Shown here one piece after another: positions 42,407 to 51,557 of a stretch of 64,000 nt of DNA. A model generated the notes under the pieces. That model searched no databases, had not been told where the DNA came from, and saw nothing but the letters and a program-made list of their open reading frames with translations. Positions within the stretch are counted from its first letter, which is position 1. Each line of letters starts with the position of its first letter. Made by a program: the position numbers and the translations under genes. This stretch comes from an uncultured Collinsella sp. (GTDB taxonomy: Bacteria > Actinomycetota > Coriobacteriia > Coriobacteriales > Coriobacteriaceae), in contig CAKUFD010000001.1 in NCBI GenBank assembly GCA_934647195.1, positions 1-64,000 of the forward strand, in the 5' to 3' direction.

Positions 42407-44179
42407 CTACAGCGAACCAAGCTCGCCCACGATATGGCCCACGCGGTCCTCAGACTCCTTCACGTCCACGCCCTCGTAACGGAAGAAACGCGCCGGGTCG
42501 TGCATGAGATCCTCGAGGGGAATGAGCACAAAGTCGCGCTCGCCCAGCTTGGGATGCGGCAGGCGCAGCTTGTCGCCGCCGTGAATCTCGCCTTCCATCC
42601 ACAGCAGGTCGCAATCGAGCGTACGCGGCCCATTGGCGCGCGCACTCTTGGTGCGATTGCGGCCCAGCTTGTTCTCGACCTCCATGAGCTGATCCAGCAA
42701 GATAAGCGGAGCAAGCTCGGTGCGGATCTCGATGACGGCGTTGGCGAAGGGCTCCTGGCGCTCCTCGTATGCAGGCTCGCTTTCGTAGATGCGCGAGCAG
42801 TTGGAAACGCAGGTCATGGGAATCTCGGCAATGAGGTCCTTGGCAGCGCGAATGTTGTCCAAGCGGCGGCCCAGGTTGGAACCGAGTGCCACGAACGCAC
42901 GGCGCGGCTGCGGCTTGGCAACCGCCCAGTAGCCGTTGAGGAACTGCGCGAAACCCGCCACGTCATGCACGCGCACGATGTTCGCACCAGCCTGGATGGC
43001 ACCCAGGCACACGCCAAAGGTGGCGGCGTCGCGCTCGGCAGCGTCCGTCACGCCCGAGACGGTGCCCACGAAGCGCTTGCGCGAAACCGCGCACAGCAGC
43101 GGGTAGCCGAGCGAGGCCATCTTGGCCGTCTCGCGCTGGATGATGATGTCCTCGTTCGCGGTCTTGCCAAAGCCAGCGCCCGGATCAATGCAAATGCGCT
43201 CGCGCGCCACGCCCGCCTGCATAAGAGCACGCGCTTGATCGGACAAGAAGCCCATAACGCGGCGCATGATGGGGGCAGAATCGGGCATGGTGAAGCGACG
43301 CAGCTGCGAGGTGCTCACGTAGGCTTCCTCGCGATGCACGGAGCGGGCCATGACGGCAGCGAGCGCATCGGGCTCGGGCTGCGCGGTATCGGCGACAACC
43401 GTGGCAGCCGCGGTCTCGATGGCAGAACCGGCAAGCGCCGCACCGATGGCCTCGGCAGACGGAGCGCCAGACGGTGCCTCGGCGGCATCCATCGTCTCGG
43501 CATCGTTGGCGACATCGCCCCTACCCTGAGCGGGCTTTTTCTTGTCACCCTTCTCGGGCACGATATCTGCCGGAAGTTCGTCAAAAGGAAGCAGGGGCTG
43601 AATCAGGCTGCGCTTGGTATTGCGACTTTTTCGAGCAGCGACTGCGCTCTCCGCGGCGGCGCGGGCTTTCTCGGCCACAAAAGCGGCGGCAGAAGTATCC
43701 AGCTGAACAGGGGTGTGCGAGTGCGCAGGAGCCGTAAGCTCGCCCGCGTGCATGACCACCACACCGCAGTTGTTCGTTGTCACGAAGTCGAGCATCTTGG
43801 GGTCGGTGAAGCCCGTCACGTCGTTGACGATCGAGGCACCCACGCGCACGGCAGCCTTGGCGACCTCGACATGGCGCGTGTCGACCGAGACGATGGCCCC
43901 GCGCTGAGCGAGCGCGCGGATCACCGGCAGCACGCGACGTGCCTCTTCGTCGGGAGAGACGGGCGTGAAGCCGGGGCGCGTGGACTCGCCGCCCACGTCG
44001 ATGATGTCGGCGCCGGCATCGAGCATCTTGAGGCCGTGCGCGATGGCGGCATCGGTATCCATGTGCTCGCCGCCGTCGCTAAAGGAATCGGGCGTAACGT
44101 TGAGGACGCCCATGATGCGCGGGCGGTCAAACTTGAGCTCGTACTTCCCGCAGCGCCAGACTTTGGTGTCGTGAGCCAT
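42407..44179 (-). CDS. Dihydropteroate synthase-HPPK fusion with a large insertion
   Basis: 590 residues. DHPS has IMGVLNVTPDSFSDGG, DVGGESTRPG, SIVNDVTG and VVVMHAGE up to about 147, and IDPGAGFGKT, SRKRF and RVHDV after 330. Between them, residues about 148-300 are a low-complexity, Ala/charged insertion absent from usual DHPS. HPPK begins near 426 (AFVALGSNLGRRL) with GPRTLDCDLLWM and LPHPKLGERDFVLIPL. The two enzymes catalyse adjacent folate steps. The ATG at 44179 follows GAAAGGACATCT. folB and folE are not adjacent. Confidence 0.92.
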   Translation of the reverse strand: MAHDTKVWRCGKYELKFDRPRIMGVLNVTPDSFSDGGEHMDTDAAIAHGLKMLDAGADIIDVGGESTRPGFTPVSPDEEARRVLPVIRALAQRGAIVSVDTRHVEVAKAAVRVGASIVNDVTGFTDPKMLDFVTTNNCGVVVMHAGELTAPAHSHTPVQLDTSAAAFVAEKARAAAESAVAARKSRNTKRSLIQPLLPFDELPADIVPEKGDKKKPAQGRGDVANDAETMDAAEAPSGAPSAEAIGAALAGSAIETAAATVVADTAQPEPDALAAVMARSVHREEAYVSTSQLRRFTMPDSAPIMRRVMGFLSDQARALMQAGVARERICIDPGAGFGKTANEDIIIQRETAKMASLGYPLLCAVSRKRFVGTVSGVTDAAERDAATFGVCLGAIQAGANIVRVHDVAGFAQFLNGYWAVAKPQPRRAFVALGSNLGRRLDNIRAAKDLIAEIPMTCVSNCSRIYESEPAYEERQEPFANAVIEIRTELAPLILLDQLMEVENKLGRNRTKSARANGPRTLDCDLLWMEGEIHGGDKLRLPHPKLGERDFVLIPLEDLMHDPARFFRYEGVDVKESEDRVGHIVGELGSL

Positions 44180-44300
44180 AGATGTCCTTTCGAAAACTAT
44201 ACGTGCCAATAGCCGGGCCACCAGCACGATGATATGTGTGTTGCCGCGCCCGCAGATGCGAGCGCAGGGCATGACACTCTATTGTATCCGCCTGCGGGAC

Positions 44301-45053
44301 TTAAAAATCGAAGGCGGCAGCGATGTCGCAGGAAATCAAGAGGTCGGCATTGCGGTCCTGCGGCGTGGGGTCGCGGTTGATGATCACGAGCTTGTCACCA
44401 TTAAAGAAACGGGTGAGACCAGCCGCGGGGTAGACCACGAGCGACGTGCCACCGATGATGAGCATATCCGCATGAGCAATGGCATCCACCGCGCCGTTGA
44501 CCACGTTGTCATCGAGGGGTTCCTCATAGAGGACCACATCGGGCTTGATCTCGCCACGGCACAGGGGACACACGGGCACGCCTTGTGCATCCTCGTGCTC
44601 GCGCGCCATGATCCACGCGGCATCGTAGGTTTGCCCGCAGCGCTGACAAACGTTGCGGTGCACCGAGCCGTGTAGCTCAAAAACGTTTTTCGAGCCCGCT
44701 ATCTGGTGCAGACCATCGATGTTTTGCGTCACCACGGCATCGAGCTTGCCAGCGGCTTCCAGCTCGGCAAGCTTGATGTGCGCGCGGTTGGGCTTTGCAT
44801 CGAGCGCAATCATCTTCTTGCGGTAGAAATTGTAGAAGTCCGGCTTATGGGACACAAAGAATGAGTGCGAAAGCATTGTCTCGGGCGGGTAGTCGAATTG
44901 CTGATGATACAGGCCGTCCACGCTGCGAAAATCCGGAATCCCACTCGCTGTTGACACGCCCGCGCCACCAAAGAACACCGCATGCTCGTGCGTCTCGAAC
45001 AACCTCGCCAGGGCCTGCTGGGCCTCGGCGGCATTGGTTATAGCCTCTGCCAT
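44301..45053 (-). CDS. Sir2-family NAD-dependent protein deacylase
   Basis: 250 residues. NAD site FFGGAGVSTASGIPDFRS, TQNIDGLHQIAG, catalytic His in FELHGSV, a zinc ribbon with CQRCG and CPLC, and GTSLVVYPAAGL. It removes acyl groups from lysines using NAD. AGGAGGCGCAC precedes the ATG. A clear Cys4 zinc site supports the full-length bacterial sirtuin. Confidence 0.94.
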   Translation of the reverse strand: MAEAITNAAEAQQALARLFETHEHAVFFGGAGVSTASGIPDFRSVDGLYHQQFDYPPETMLSHSFFVSHKPDFYNFYRKKMIALDAKPNRAHIKLAELEAAGKLDAVVTQNIDGLHQIAGSKNVFELHGSVHRNVCQRCGQTYDAAWIMAREHEDAQGVPVCPLCRGEIKPDVVLYEEPLDDNVVNGAVDAIAHADMLIIGGTSLVVYPAAGLTRFFNGDKLVIINRDPTPQDRNADLLISCDIAAAFDF

Positions 45054-45125
45054 GTGCGCCTCCTTGTTTGCCTTGACTCAGCATAGCGCACAAGTGTGTG
45101 GATGGGTTTCGTGAGGTGGGGGCGG

Positions 45126-45869
45126 TTACTGATTGGCGCGCGGCCTGCCGAAGTGCGCTCCCTGGGCGGGAGCATCGTCAGCGTCGTCTTCGGCGTCGTC
45201 CCCGGAATCATCGGTGGCAGCACCCTCGACGTCGGAGGGGTCGCCATCGTCGGCGTCGGCAGAGTCATCGCCCGGAGCATCGCCAAGCTCAGACTCGGGC
45301 TCGGCGACAGCTTCCTCGCTCTCGCGCTCATCGGCGGCATCGTCCGGCTCGACGGCATCCTCAGCAGAATCCTCGGCACCATCCTTAGCAGAACCCTCGG
45401 CAGACGCGTCCTCGGCGCTCTTCCTCACAGGTTTTTTGGGCAGCATCTTTGCGCATGCAAACGCGATAACAGCCGAGCACAGCACAGCAAGCGCGCCTGG
45501 CCTCGTAAGACTTCCCATGCCAAAGATTCCGCGAATCACGTATTTTGCCAGCAAGACGCCAGCGATCGCGAGAGCCGCCAATCCCAGCGATGCCAGGAGC
45601 AGCCGCTTCGCATCATACTTGTGGTAGGCAAACATCATGCCCATTACGCCCACGGCAGTGCTTGCGGCAGCAAGGAGCAGCGCCAGGAGGGCCATCTCAA
45701 TCGCGACGTTATGCAAATGAGGCTCGATAATGCCCGGCAACACGGCAAGATGAACGGCTCCCACCGCTGCCAGCATGAAGGCAGCAACAAAAAGAACAAT
45801 GGAGGCGACCTTGCATACAAGCTCAAGGCGCTCTACCCCAAGCCGGTCCGTGTTTTGCGCGTCCGACAT
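45126..45869 (-). CDS. Membrane protein with a long acidic C-terminal tail
   Basis: 247 residues. About four membrane helices (IVLFVAAFMLAAVGAV, ALLALLLAAASTAVGVMGMM, LLLASLGLAALAIAGVLLA, GALAVLCSAVIAFACAKM) fill residues 20-150. The last 90 residues are almost all Asp, Glu, Ala and Ser, likely disordered. No family recognised. The ATG at 45869 has AGAAAGG upstream and is preferred over the frame start at 45905. Confidence 0.7.
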   Translation of the reverse strand: MSDAQNTDRLGVERLELVCKVASIVLFVAAFMLAAVGAVHLAVLPGIIEPHLHNVAIEMALLALLLAAASTAVGVMGMMFAYHKYDAKRLLLASLGLAALAIAGVLLAKYVIRGIFGMGSLTRPGALAVLCSAVIAFACAKMLPKKPVRKSAEDASAEGSAKDGAEDSAEDAVEPDDAADERESEEAVAEPESELGDAPGDDSADADDGDPSDVEGAATDDSGDDAEDDADDAPAQGAHFGRPRANQ

Positions 45870-46047
45870 CGCGAACCTTTCTAAAACGTTTTTGGAAAAC
45901 CGCACCAGTCGAGCGGCCCTCTACGCCAACTGGATATTATACGGGTACGCAGCCCTTTTTGCAGGCGCGCAGCCTAATTAGTCTTTTCTCGATTGCATTT
46001 TTTGTCGAATCGTCTATGTTGCCAGCCGGAATACTCAGGAGTGCCCT

Positions 46048-46860
46048 ATGCCCCAACGCTATTCGTTTGCCTCGTGGAACGTCAACGGCCTGCGTGCCGT
46101 GCTTAAGAAGTCCCCGAGTTTTGAAGAGATTGCACAGGAACTGGACGTCGACGTCCTTGCCCTGCAGGAGACAAAACTGCAAGAAGGGCAGGTAGACCTT
46201 GATTTGCCGGGATATATCCAAACCTGGAGCTACGCCGAGCGCAAAGGATACTCGGGCACGGCCGTGTTCAGCCGCGAGAAACCGCTTTCGGTGCGCCGGG
46301 CGGCAGATCTTCTTGAGTATGCTGCACCCCAGGCGCACGACCTTGTTGCCGAAGCCTGCACCGAAGGCCGCGTGTGCGCCCTTGAATTTAAACGCTTTTG
46401 GTTTGTGGACGTGTACACGCCCAACGCACAAAACGAGCTTGCCCGCTTGGACGTGCGCATGGCCTGGGACGACGCCTTCCGCGCGTTCCTCAAGAGCCTG
46501 GAGGCAAGCGGCAGGCCGGTTGTCACCTGCGGAGACTTTAACGTAGCGCACCAGGAAATCGACCTCAAGAACCCCCGCAGCAACCGAGGCAACGCCGGAT
46601 TTTCCGACGAGGAGCGCGCTAAGTTCACCGAACTTTTGGACGCAGGCTTCACCGATACCTGGCGCTCACGCAACCCCGAGGCCACAGGCGTATATAGCTG
46701 GTGGAGCTACCGTTTTAACGCCCGCAAGAACAACGCCGGCTGGCGCATCGACTATTTCTTGGTGAGCGACGATATTGCCCAAAACGTGCGCGATGCGAGC
46801 ATCCGTAACGACATCTTTGGCTCCGACCACTGCCCGGTCACGCTCGAGATTGAGCTGTAG
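46048..46860 (+). CDS. xth: Exodeoxyribonuclease III / AP endonuclease
   Basis: 270 residues. FASWNVNGLRAVL, LALQETKLQ (Glu metal ligand), TYTPN-like VDVYTPNAQ, CGDFNVAHQEIDLKNP, and C-terminal GWRIDYFLVS and GSDHCPVTLEIEL show all catalytic parts. It repairs abasic DNA sites. CAGGAGTGCCCT precedes the ATG. Confidence 0.95.
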   Translation: MPQRYSFASWNVNGLRAVLKKSPSFEEIAQELDVDVLALQETKLQEGQVDLDLPGYIQTWSYAERKGYSGTAVFSREKPLSVRRAADLLEYAAPQAHDLVAEACTEGRVCALEFKRFWFVDVYTPNAQNELARLDVRMAWDDAFRAFLKSLEASGRPVVTCGDFNVAHQEIDLKNPRSNRGNAGFSDEERAKFTELLDAGFTDTWRSRNPEATGVYSWWSYRFNARKNNAGWRIDYFLVSDDIAQNVRDASIRNDIFGSDHCPVTLEIEL

Positions 46861-46900
46861 CCGCGGAGATTAGCCACTCGTCATAACTGCCCGACACAAA

Positions 46901-46946
46901 ATGGGCGCCCGCCGCGCAATGCAGCAGGCACCCATACTCGTTTTTT
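46901..46946 (+). terminator. Convergent terminator between xth and amt
   Basis: Stem around GGGCGCCCGC/GCAGGCACCC with TTTTTT on the forward side and ATTTTG on the reverse. It can end both transcripts. Confidence 0.7.
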
Positions 46947-46955
46947 GATCTGTCG

Positions 46956-48668
46956 TTACTCGTCGCGATCGGTCAGAGCCAGCAGGTCCTCCTCGCCGGT
47001 ACGGACCTTAAAGACCTTCTCCACGCCGTAGACAAAGATCTTGCCGTCACCGATGTGACCGGTATAGAGCACGCGCTTGATCACGTCCACCACCGTCTGG
47101 AACGGGATGTTGCCCACCACGATCTCGATCTTCACCTTGGGCAGCAGGCGTGCGTCGACCTCGACGCCGCGGTACTTCTCGCCGGCACCCTTTTGCAGAC
47201 CATAGCCTGTAACCTGCGAAACCGTCATGCCGGTAATGCCAATCTTGTTGAGCTCGCGCTTGAGCTCGTCGAGCTTGGAAGCCTTGCAGCACACCGAGAT
47301 GTTATGCATGCCCGTAGACACCGGAGCCGTAACAACGGGAACCGCCGCGTTGACCTTCGCCTCAGACGCCTTCTCGATATCCTCCTCGCCCAGATCCGTG
47401 CCCTCGTTAGGATTCACGAGCTCAAGATTCGCATACGTGGGGTCGGAGATTGCGAAGCCGGCGTACGCCGTGGGCAGGCCATGCTCGGCAAAATCGAGGC
47501 CGTCGATCTCGACCTGCTCGGACACACGCAGGCCAATCACCTTGTCGATTACCTTAAAGATGATGAACATCGTGACCAAAACCCACGCGGCAACAGAGAC
47601 GAGGCCCAGCGCCTGAACGCCCAGCGCCGCCAAACCGCCACCATAAAAGAGGCCGGTCTCGGTGTTGAACAGGCCGATTGCCAGGGTACCAAAGCATCCG
47701 CAGGCGCCGTGGACGGAGATAGCGCCAACCGGGTCGTCGATCTTTACCACCTTGTCGAAGAACTCGACAGAAAGAATGACCAGGATACCAGCAACGATAC
47801 CGATGATTGCAGCGCCAAAGGGGTCCACGACATCGCAGCCAGCAGTGATAGCAACGAGACCCGCAAGCGATGCGTTGAACGTCAGGGAGACATCGGGCTT
47901 GCCATAGCGCACCCACGTGAAGATCATGGCCGCAAGCGTGGCAAGCGCTGCAGAAAGGTTGGTGTTGAAGACCACGAGGCCCGCGCTTGTCATGGCATCA
48001 TCGCCAGTCAGGCAGACCGTCGAGCCGCCGTTAAAGCCAAACCAGCAGAACCACAGGATAAAGACGCCCAGCGCCATGGCGAGCATGTTGTGGCCCAAAA
48101 TCGCACGCGGCTTGCCGTCCTTGTCGTACTTGCCAATGCGCGGCCCCAACAGATAGGCACCAAGAGCTGCGGTAACGCCGCCCACAAAATGCACGGCAGT
48201 AGAACCGGCAAAATCATGGAAGCCAAGCTGTGCCAACCAGCCGCCACCCCAGATCCAGTGGCCGGAGATGGGATAGACAATCAGACTGATCGCCGCAGAG
48301 TAAAAGACATACGCCTTGAAGTTCGTACGCTCGGCCATAGAGCCCGAGACGATCGTTGCCGCCGTGGCGCAAAAGACTGTCTGGAAGAAGGCGTAGACCC
48401 ACGTGGGCAGCGAGCCAAAGTCGTATACGCCCTGCATGAAGGGATCAAGCGTGCCAATGAGCGCGTTCGTGCCGCCAAACATCAGGCCAAAGCCAACAAT
48501 CCAATAGCACGGCGTGCCAATGCAGAAGTCCATGAGGTTCTTCATCAAGATGTTGCCCGTGTTCTTGGCACGGGTTAGGCCCGCCTCGCACAGCGCAAAA
48601 CCGGCTTGCATAAAGTAGACCAGAAACGCTGCAACGAGCGTCCAGGTAACGTCAGCAGAACTGAACAT
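46956..48668 (-). CDS. Ammonium transporter fused to a PII signalling domain
   Basis: 570 residues. The Amt part (to about 415) has ALCEAGLTRAKNTGN, AVHFVGGVTAALGAYLLGPR, WFGFNGGSTV, NASLAGLVAITAGCDVVDP and HGACGCFGTLAIGLF. After a linker, residues about 453-570 form a GlnB/GlnK-type domain with GITGMTVSQVTGYGLQKG, KYRGVEVDARLLPKVKIEIV and TGHIGDGKIFVY. In PII the modified Tyr51 (YRGAEY) is Val here, so uridylylation or adenylylation there is unlikely. The domain may gate transport by ADP/ATP and 2-oxoglutarate. Start after AAGGGGGC. Confidence 0.92.
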   Translation of the reverse strand: MFSSADVTWTLVAAFLVYFMQAGFALCEAGLTRAKNTGNILMKNLMDFCIGTPCYWIVGFGLMFGGTNALIGTLDPFMQGVYDFGSLPTWVYAFFQTVFCATAATIVSGSMAERTNFKAYVFYSAAISLIVYPISGHWIWGGGWLAQLGFHDFAGSTAVHFVGGVTAALGAYLLGPRIGKYDKDGKPRAILGHNMLAMALGVFILWFCWFGFNGGSTVCLTGDDAMTSAGLVVFNTNLSAALATLAAMIFTWVRYGKPDVSLTFNASLAGLVAITAGCDVVDPFGAAIIGIVAGILVILSVEFFDKVVKIDDPVGAISVHGACGCFGTLAIGLFNTETGLFYGGGLAALGVQALGLVSVAAWVLVTMFIIFKVIDKVIGLRVSEQVEIDGLDFAEHGLPTAYAGFAISDPTYANLELVNPNEGTDLGEEDIEKASEAKVNAAVPVVTAPVSTGMHNISVCCKASKLDELKRELNKIGITGMTVSQVTGYGLQKGAGEKYRGVEVDARLLPKVKIEIVVGNIPFQTVVDVIKRVLYTGHIGDGKIFVYGVEKVFKVRTGEEDLLALTDRDE

Positions 48669-48984
48669 ACGTAAAGCCCCCTTTGTGATTCATTGCTCTC
48701 ACTCATTCATTCGAGAAGGGGACGCTGCCACATTGCCCTCGATCGCAAAGCCGTGCACCATGCGAATCCGCCCGCTCGCTGACGATAACTTGACAGACCG
48801 ATTTCAACTTGTCTGTACCAGCAACAGAGTTGTAACGCTTGAAACAGGAGCGTAACGCGGCGGCAATTTATATGTTTCCAAACACAGCGAGCGCGCGCAG
48901 ATAACGTCGGCAGGGTTATAACAAAGGACGGCAAAACGTGAGAGAGGGCGCGAACTGTCGAGTTGCGCCGCGAGGGAGCAGCTT
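48669..48984. promoter_or_regulatory. Divergent region between amt and nhaA
   Basis: 316 bp without a gene. AACTTGACAG and AACTTGTCTG form an imperfect direct repeat at 48788-48815. GAAAC-6 bp-GTAAC at 48841-48856 resembles part of an actinobacterial GlnR box. Neither is proven. No sure -35/-10 pair was found. Confidence 0.35.
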
Positions 48985-50394
48985 ATGAGCACATCGAACG
49001 CAGCTGGACATAACACAGCAGAGGTGCCACCGTCGAAGATCGTCGCCGTCCCGGCCGTCGCGCGCCGATGTGCCCGCAAGCCCGCCATCCAGCGCATCAC
49101 CAATAACGGCACGATTGCCGCAGCGGCCATGGTGCTCGCCGCCATAGTCGCCGTGATCGTAGCGAATACCGACGCTTACTTTGCCGTACGCGAATTTCTC
49201 GAGGCACCGCTCGCTGTGCAAGTAGGGCCCTTTATCGGAAGCATCTCGCTTGAGGGCTTTATCAACGACTTCCTTATGGCGATCTTCTTCCTCTCCGTGG
49301 GCATCGAGCTTAAATACGAGCTCACCGCCGGTGTCCTCACAAATCCGCGTCATGCGCTCATGCCCATCCTCGCAGCATGCGGCGGCGTAGCCGTACCCGC
49401 CTTGATTTACAGCGTCTTTAACGCTGGCGGCAACATCGGCGGTTGGGCCGTACCTATCGCCACCGACATCGCCTTTGCGCTGGGCATCATGTCGCTTGCA
49501 GGCGATAAGGTGGCGCCCGCGGCAAAGGTCTTCTTCTCGACGCTGGCCATCGCCGACGACCTGCTGGGAATCATCGTAATCGCGCTCTTTTACGGGCAGG
49601 CGCCCTCCGTCCCCTGGCTGGCCGCTGCCGTTGGCGTCTGCGTGCTGTTGGGATTGCTCAACGTGCTACAGGTCTTCCATGCGCGCTACTACGTTGTCCT
49701 GGGCATCCTGCTGTGGTTTTGCATGCTCAACTCGGGCGTGCACGCCACCCTCGCCGGCGTGATTCTGGCGTTCTTCTTGCCCGCGCGCTCCGACATTCGC
49801 CTCGATTCGGTTAAGGACTGGCTGAGCGACCGCGGCGACGAGCTCGACGACATCTACGACCCGCAGATGCATGTGCTGGGCCAGCATGAGTTCACGCACA
49901 CCGCCAAGCGCGTAGAGAACATCATGCACCGCGTGACGCCGCCGCTGCAGCGCGTGGAGACGACCATCGCCACGCCGGTGAATTTCATCATCTTGCCGCT
50001 CTTTGCCTTTGCAAATGCGCAGCTCAGGCTTGTTGGCGTTGATATGGCAAGCGTTGTGACCGACCCAGTGGCGCTGGGCTGCTTCTTTGGCCTGGTTCTG
50101 GGCAAGCCCATCGGCATTATCGCCGTCACGGCGTTGAGCGTGAAGATCGGGTTTTCGCCCCTGCCCGAAGGCGCCACGTGGGGGCAGATGCTTTGCGTAG
50201 GAGTCCTAGGTGGCGTGGGATTTACCATGTGCATCTTGATCTCGGGCCTGTCGTTCAGTTCCGGCCCCGAGCAGCTGGCAGCCAAGTGTGCCGTCCTTGC
50301 CGCAAGCGTCACCGCCTCGCTGCTTGGCCTGGCGCTGCTCAATATCACCCATGCAGCCGAGGCGCGCAAAGGGGAGCAGGTGGCTGTGGAGTAG
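48985..50394 (+). CDS. nhaA: Na+/H+ antiporter NhaA
   Basis: 469 residues, longer than E. coli NhaA (388) because of a 35-residue N-terminal and an acidic internal stretch. NhaA core: FINDFLMAIFFLSVGIELKYE, PIATDIAFALGIMS and the ion-site LAIADDLLGIIVIALFY with the adjacent Asp pair. VNFIILPLFAFANA and GGVGFTMCILISGL follow. It exchanges Na+ for H+. GAGGGAG precedes the ATG. Confidence 0.93.
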   Translation: MSTSNAAGHNTAEVPPSKIVAVPAVARRCARKPAIQRITNNGTIAAAAMVLAAIVAVIVANTDAYFAVREFLEAPLAVQVGPFIGSISLEGFINDFLMAIFFLSVGIELKYELTAGVLTNPRHALMPILAACGGVAVPALIYSVFNAGGNIGGWAVPIATDIAFALGIMSLAGDKVAPAAKVFFSTLAIADDLLGIIVIALFYGQAPSVPWLAAAVGVCVLLGLLNVLQVFHARYYVVLGILLWFCMLNSGVHATLAGVILAFFLPARSDIRLDSVKDWLSDRGDELDDIYDPQMHVLGQHEFTHTAKRVENIMHRVTPPLQRVETTIATPVNFIILPLFAFANAQLRLVGVDMASVVTDPVALGCFFGLVLGKPIGIIAVTALSVKIGFSPLPEGATWGQMLCVGVLGGVGFTMCILISGLSFSSGPEQLAAKCAVLAASVTASLLGLALLNITHAAEARKGEQVAVE

Positions 50395-50450
50395 GTCGGC
50401 GGCAGGTGCCGGCTCGCCGAAACGGATCGCCCGACGGCCCCTCGCCATTC

Positions 50451-50518
50451 AAAACCATCGCACAAACGTCAACTTTTCGCCAAAAATAAGGAAAAGTGAA
50501 CGTTTGTGCGATGGTTTT
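50451..50518. repeat. 68-bp long inverted repeat, likely bidirectional terminator
   Basis: Outer arms of 19 bp match exactly (AAAACCATCGCACAAACGT with ACGTTTGTGCGATGGTTTT). CTTTTC and GAAAAG pair further in. It ends in A4 on the left and T4 on the right, between the convergent nhaA and ECF S genes. The size and the matching ends also resemble a small palindromic element. Confidence 0.7.
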
Positions 50519-50649
50519 ACTTTGCCGCATTGCCGCAGTGCGTGCCGTGTCGCATGGCAACATGCCACACGGCCATGCCGCGCATCCATGACGGGCATCC
50601 ACGGGCCAGCCCGAGCATGTCAGCCGCCGCCCGCTGTCAGGCGACCAGA

Positions 50650-51363
50650 TCACTCGCCGGCGCGCAAATCGTACTTTTGCACCACGCGGTCGATCCTGCG
50701 TGTCCACGGAGCATAGAGCGCAGCGAGAAATACGCAGGTAGCGGCGCTATGCATAAGGTCAAACGGAACGGCTGCCGAGACGCGCGCAATGGCGCCCGCC
50801 ACCGTGAGGGGCTGCACAAAACCGATCACGTCGTACGCGTTGATGATCACACCGTATAGCAGGCCCGAAGCCGCACCATACGCAAGTAGCGCCGGCATGC
50901 GCACTCCACCGTCCGCGCGCCTAAAGGCTCCGGCATGGGCGAGTAGTCCGCCCACATAGCCCACCGCGCCCCAGGCGTACATCTGCCACGGCGTCCACAT
51001 GCCCTGACCAAAAAAGAAATTGCTGGTGAGGGCAGCCAACGCGCCAACCATAAAGCCCGAGCGTGCCCCCAGGCAGGCGCCTGCGATAATAGCGATGGCA
51101 GAAACGGGCTTGAAATCCGGAATGGGCCCAAACAGGATACGCCCCGCCGCGGCCAAGGCGGCCAGCACAAGCGTAGGCATGATCTGTCGCAGCGCGGGGC
51201 GGCTCGCCTCGTAACCCGCAAAGAACATGACGAGCACGAGCACCACCATGGCGAGCATCAACAGGGCAGCCTGCGCAATGCCCAGGTACAGCATGGTACC
51301 CATGCACAGCGGAACGAGCAAAAGCATCGGCCCCTCTATATAGCGCCATATACGAGCAAACAC
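50650..51363 (-). CDS. ECF transporter S (substrate-binding) component
   Basis: 237 residues with about six membrane segments. FGPIPDFKPVSAIAIIAGAC, SGFMVGALAALTSNFFFGQG and TPWQMYAWGAVGYVGG resemble S components of the CbrT-like kind thought to take cobalamin. The family call is from memory. The start is a GTG at 51363 with AAAGGAGCCCAC upstream; the longer frame to 51510 is not supported. The ECF A and T genes lie 5 kb away (56660-58971), and it may use them. No cobalamin riboswitch was recognised. Confidence 0.75.
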   Translation of the reverse strand: MFARIWRYIEGPMLLLVPLCMGTMLYLGIAQAALLMLAMVVLVLVMFFAGYEASRPALRQIMPTLVLAALAAAGRILFGPIPDFKPVSAIAIIAGACLGARSGFMVGALAALTSNFFFGQGMWTPWQMYAWGAVGYVGGLLAHAGAFRRADGGVRMPALLAYGAASGLLYGVIINAYDVIGFVQPLTVAGAIARVSAAVPFDLMHSAATCVFLAALYAPWTRRIDRVVQKYDLRAGE

Positions 51364-51453
51364 GTGGGCTCCTTTACGGCCTTTCCCTAACGTTCGCGCC
51401 CCATTGTGGCACAGATGATGGAGTCTCTTCAGCGATATATGTAACCCTCTGAA

Positions 51454-51494
51454 CAAAATAGCGCGCATGCGACTGAAGCCAATCGTATGCGCGC
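51454..51494 (-). terminator. Terminator of the 51558-52055 gene
   Basis: Stem GCGCGCAT/ATGCGCGC with CTATTTTG after it on the reverse strand, located upstream of the S component gene. Confidence 0.65.
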
Positions 51495-51557
51495 AAAAGG
51501 AGAGATACATTACCGTGAATGATTCGCTCTAGACAAGCCGGGCTTATTCGGGTCAGG

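Noticed and set aside
42161..44212. 683-codon forward frame over birA and folP-folK
   Set aside because: His/Arg-rich antisense shadow; both reverse genes have complete catalytic motifs.
47055..48578. 507-codon forward frame over the amt gene
   Set aside because: Antisense shadow without recognisable domains.
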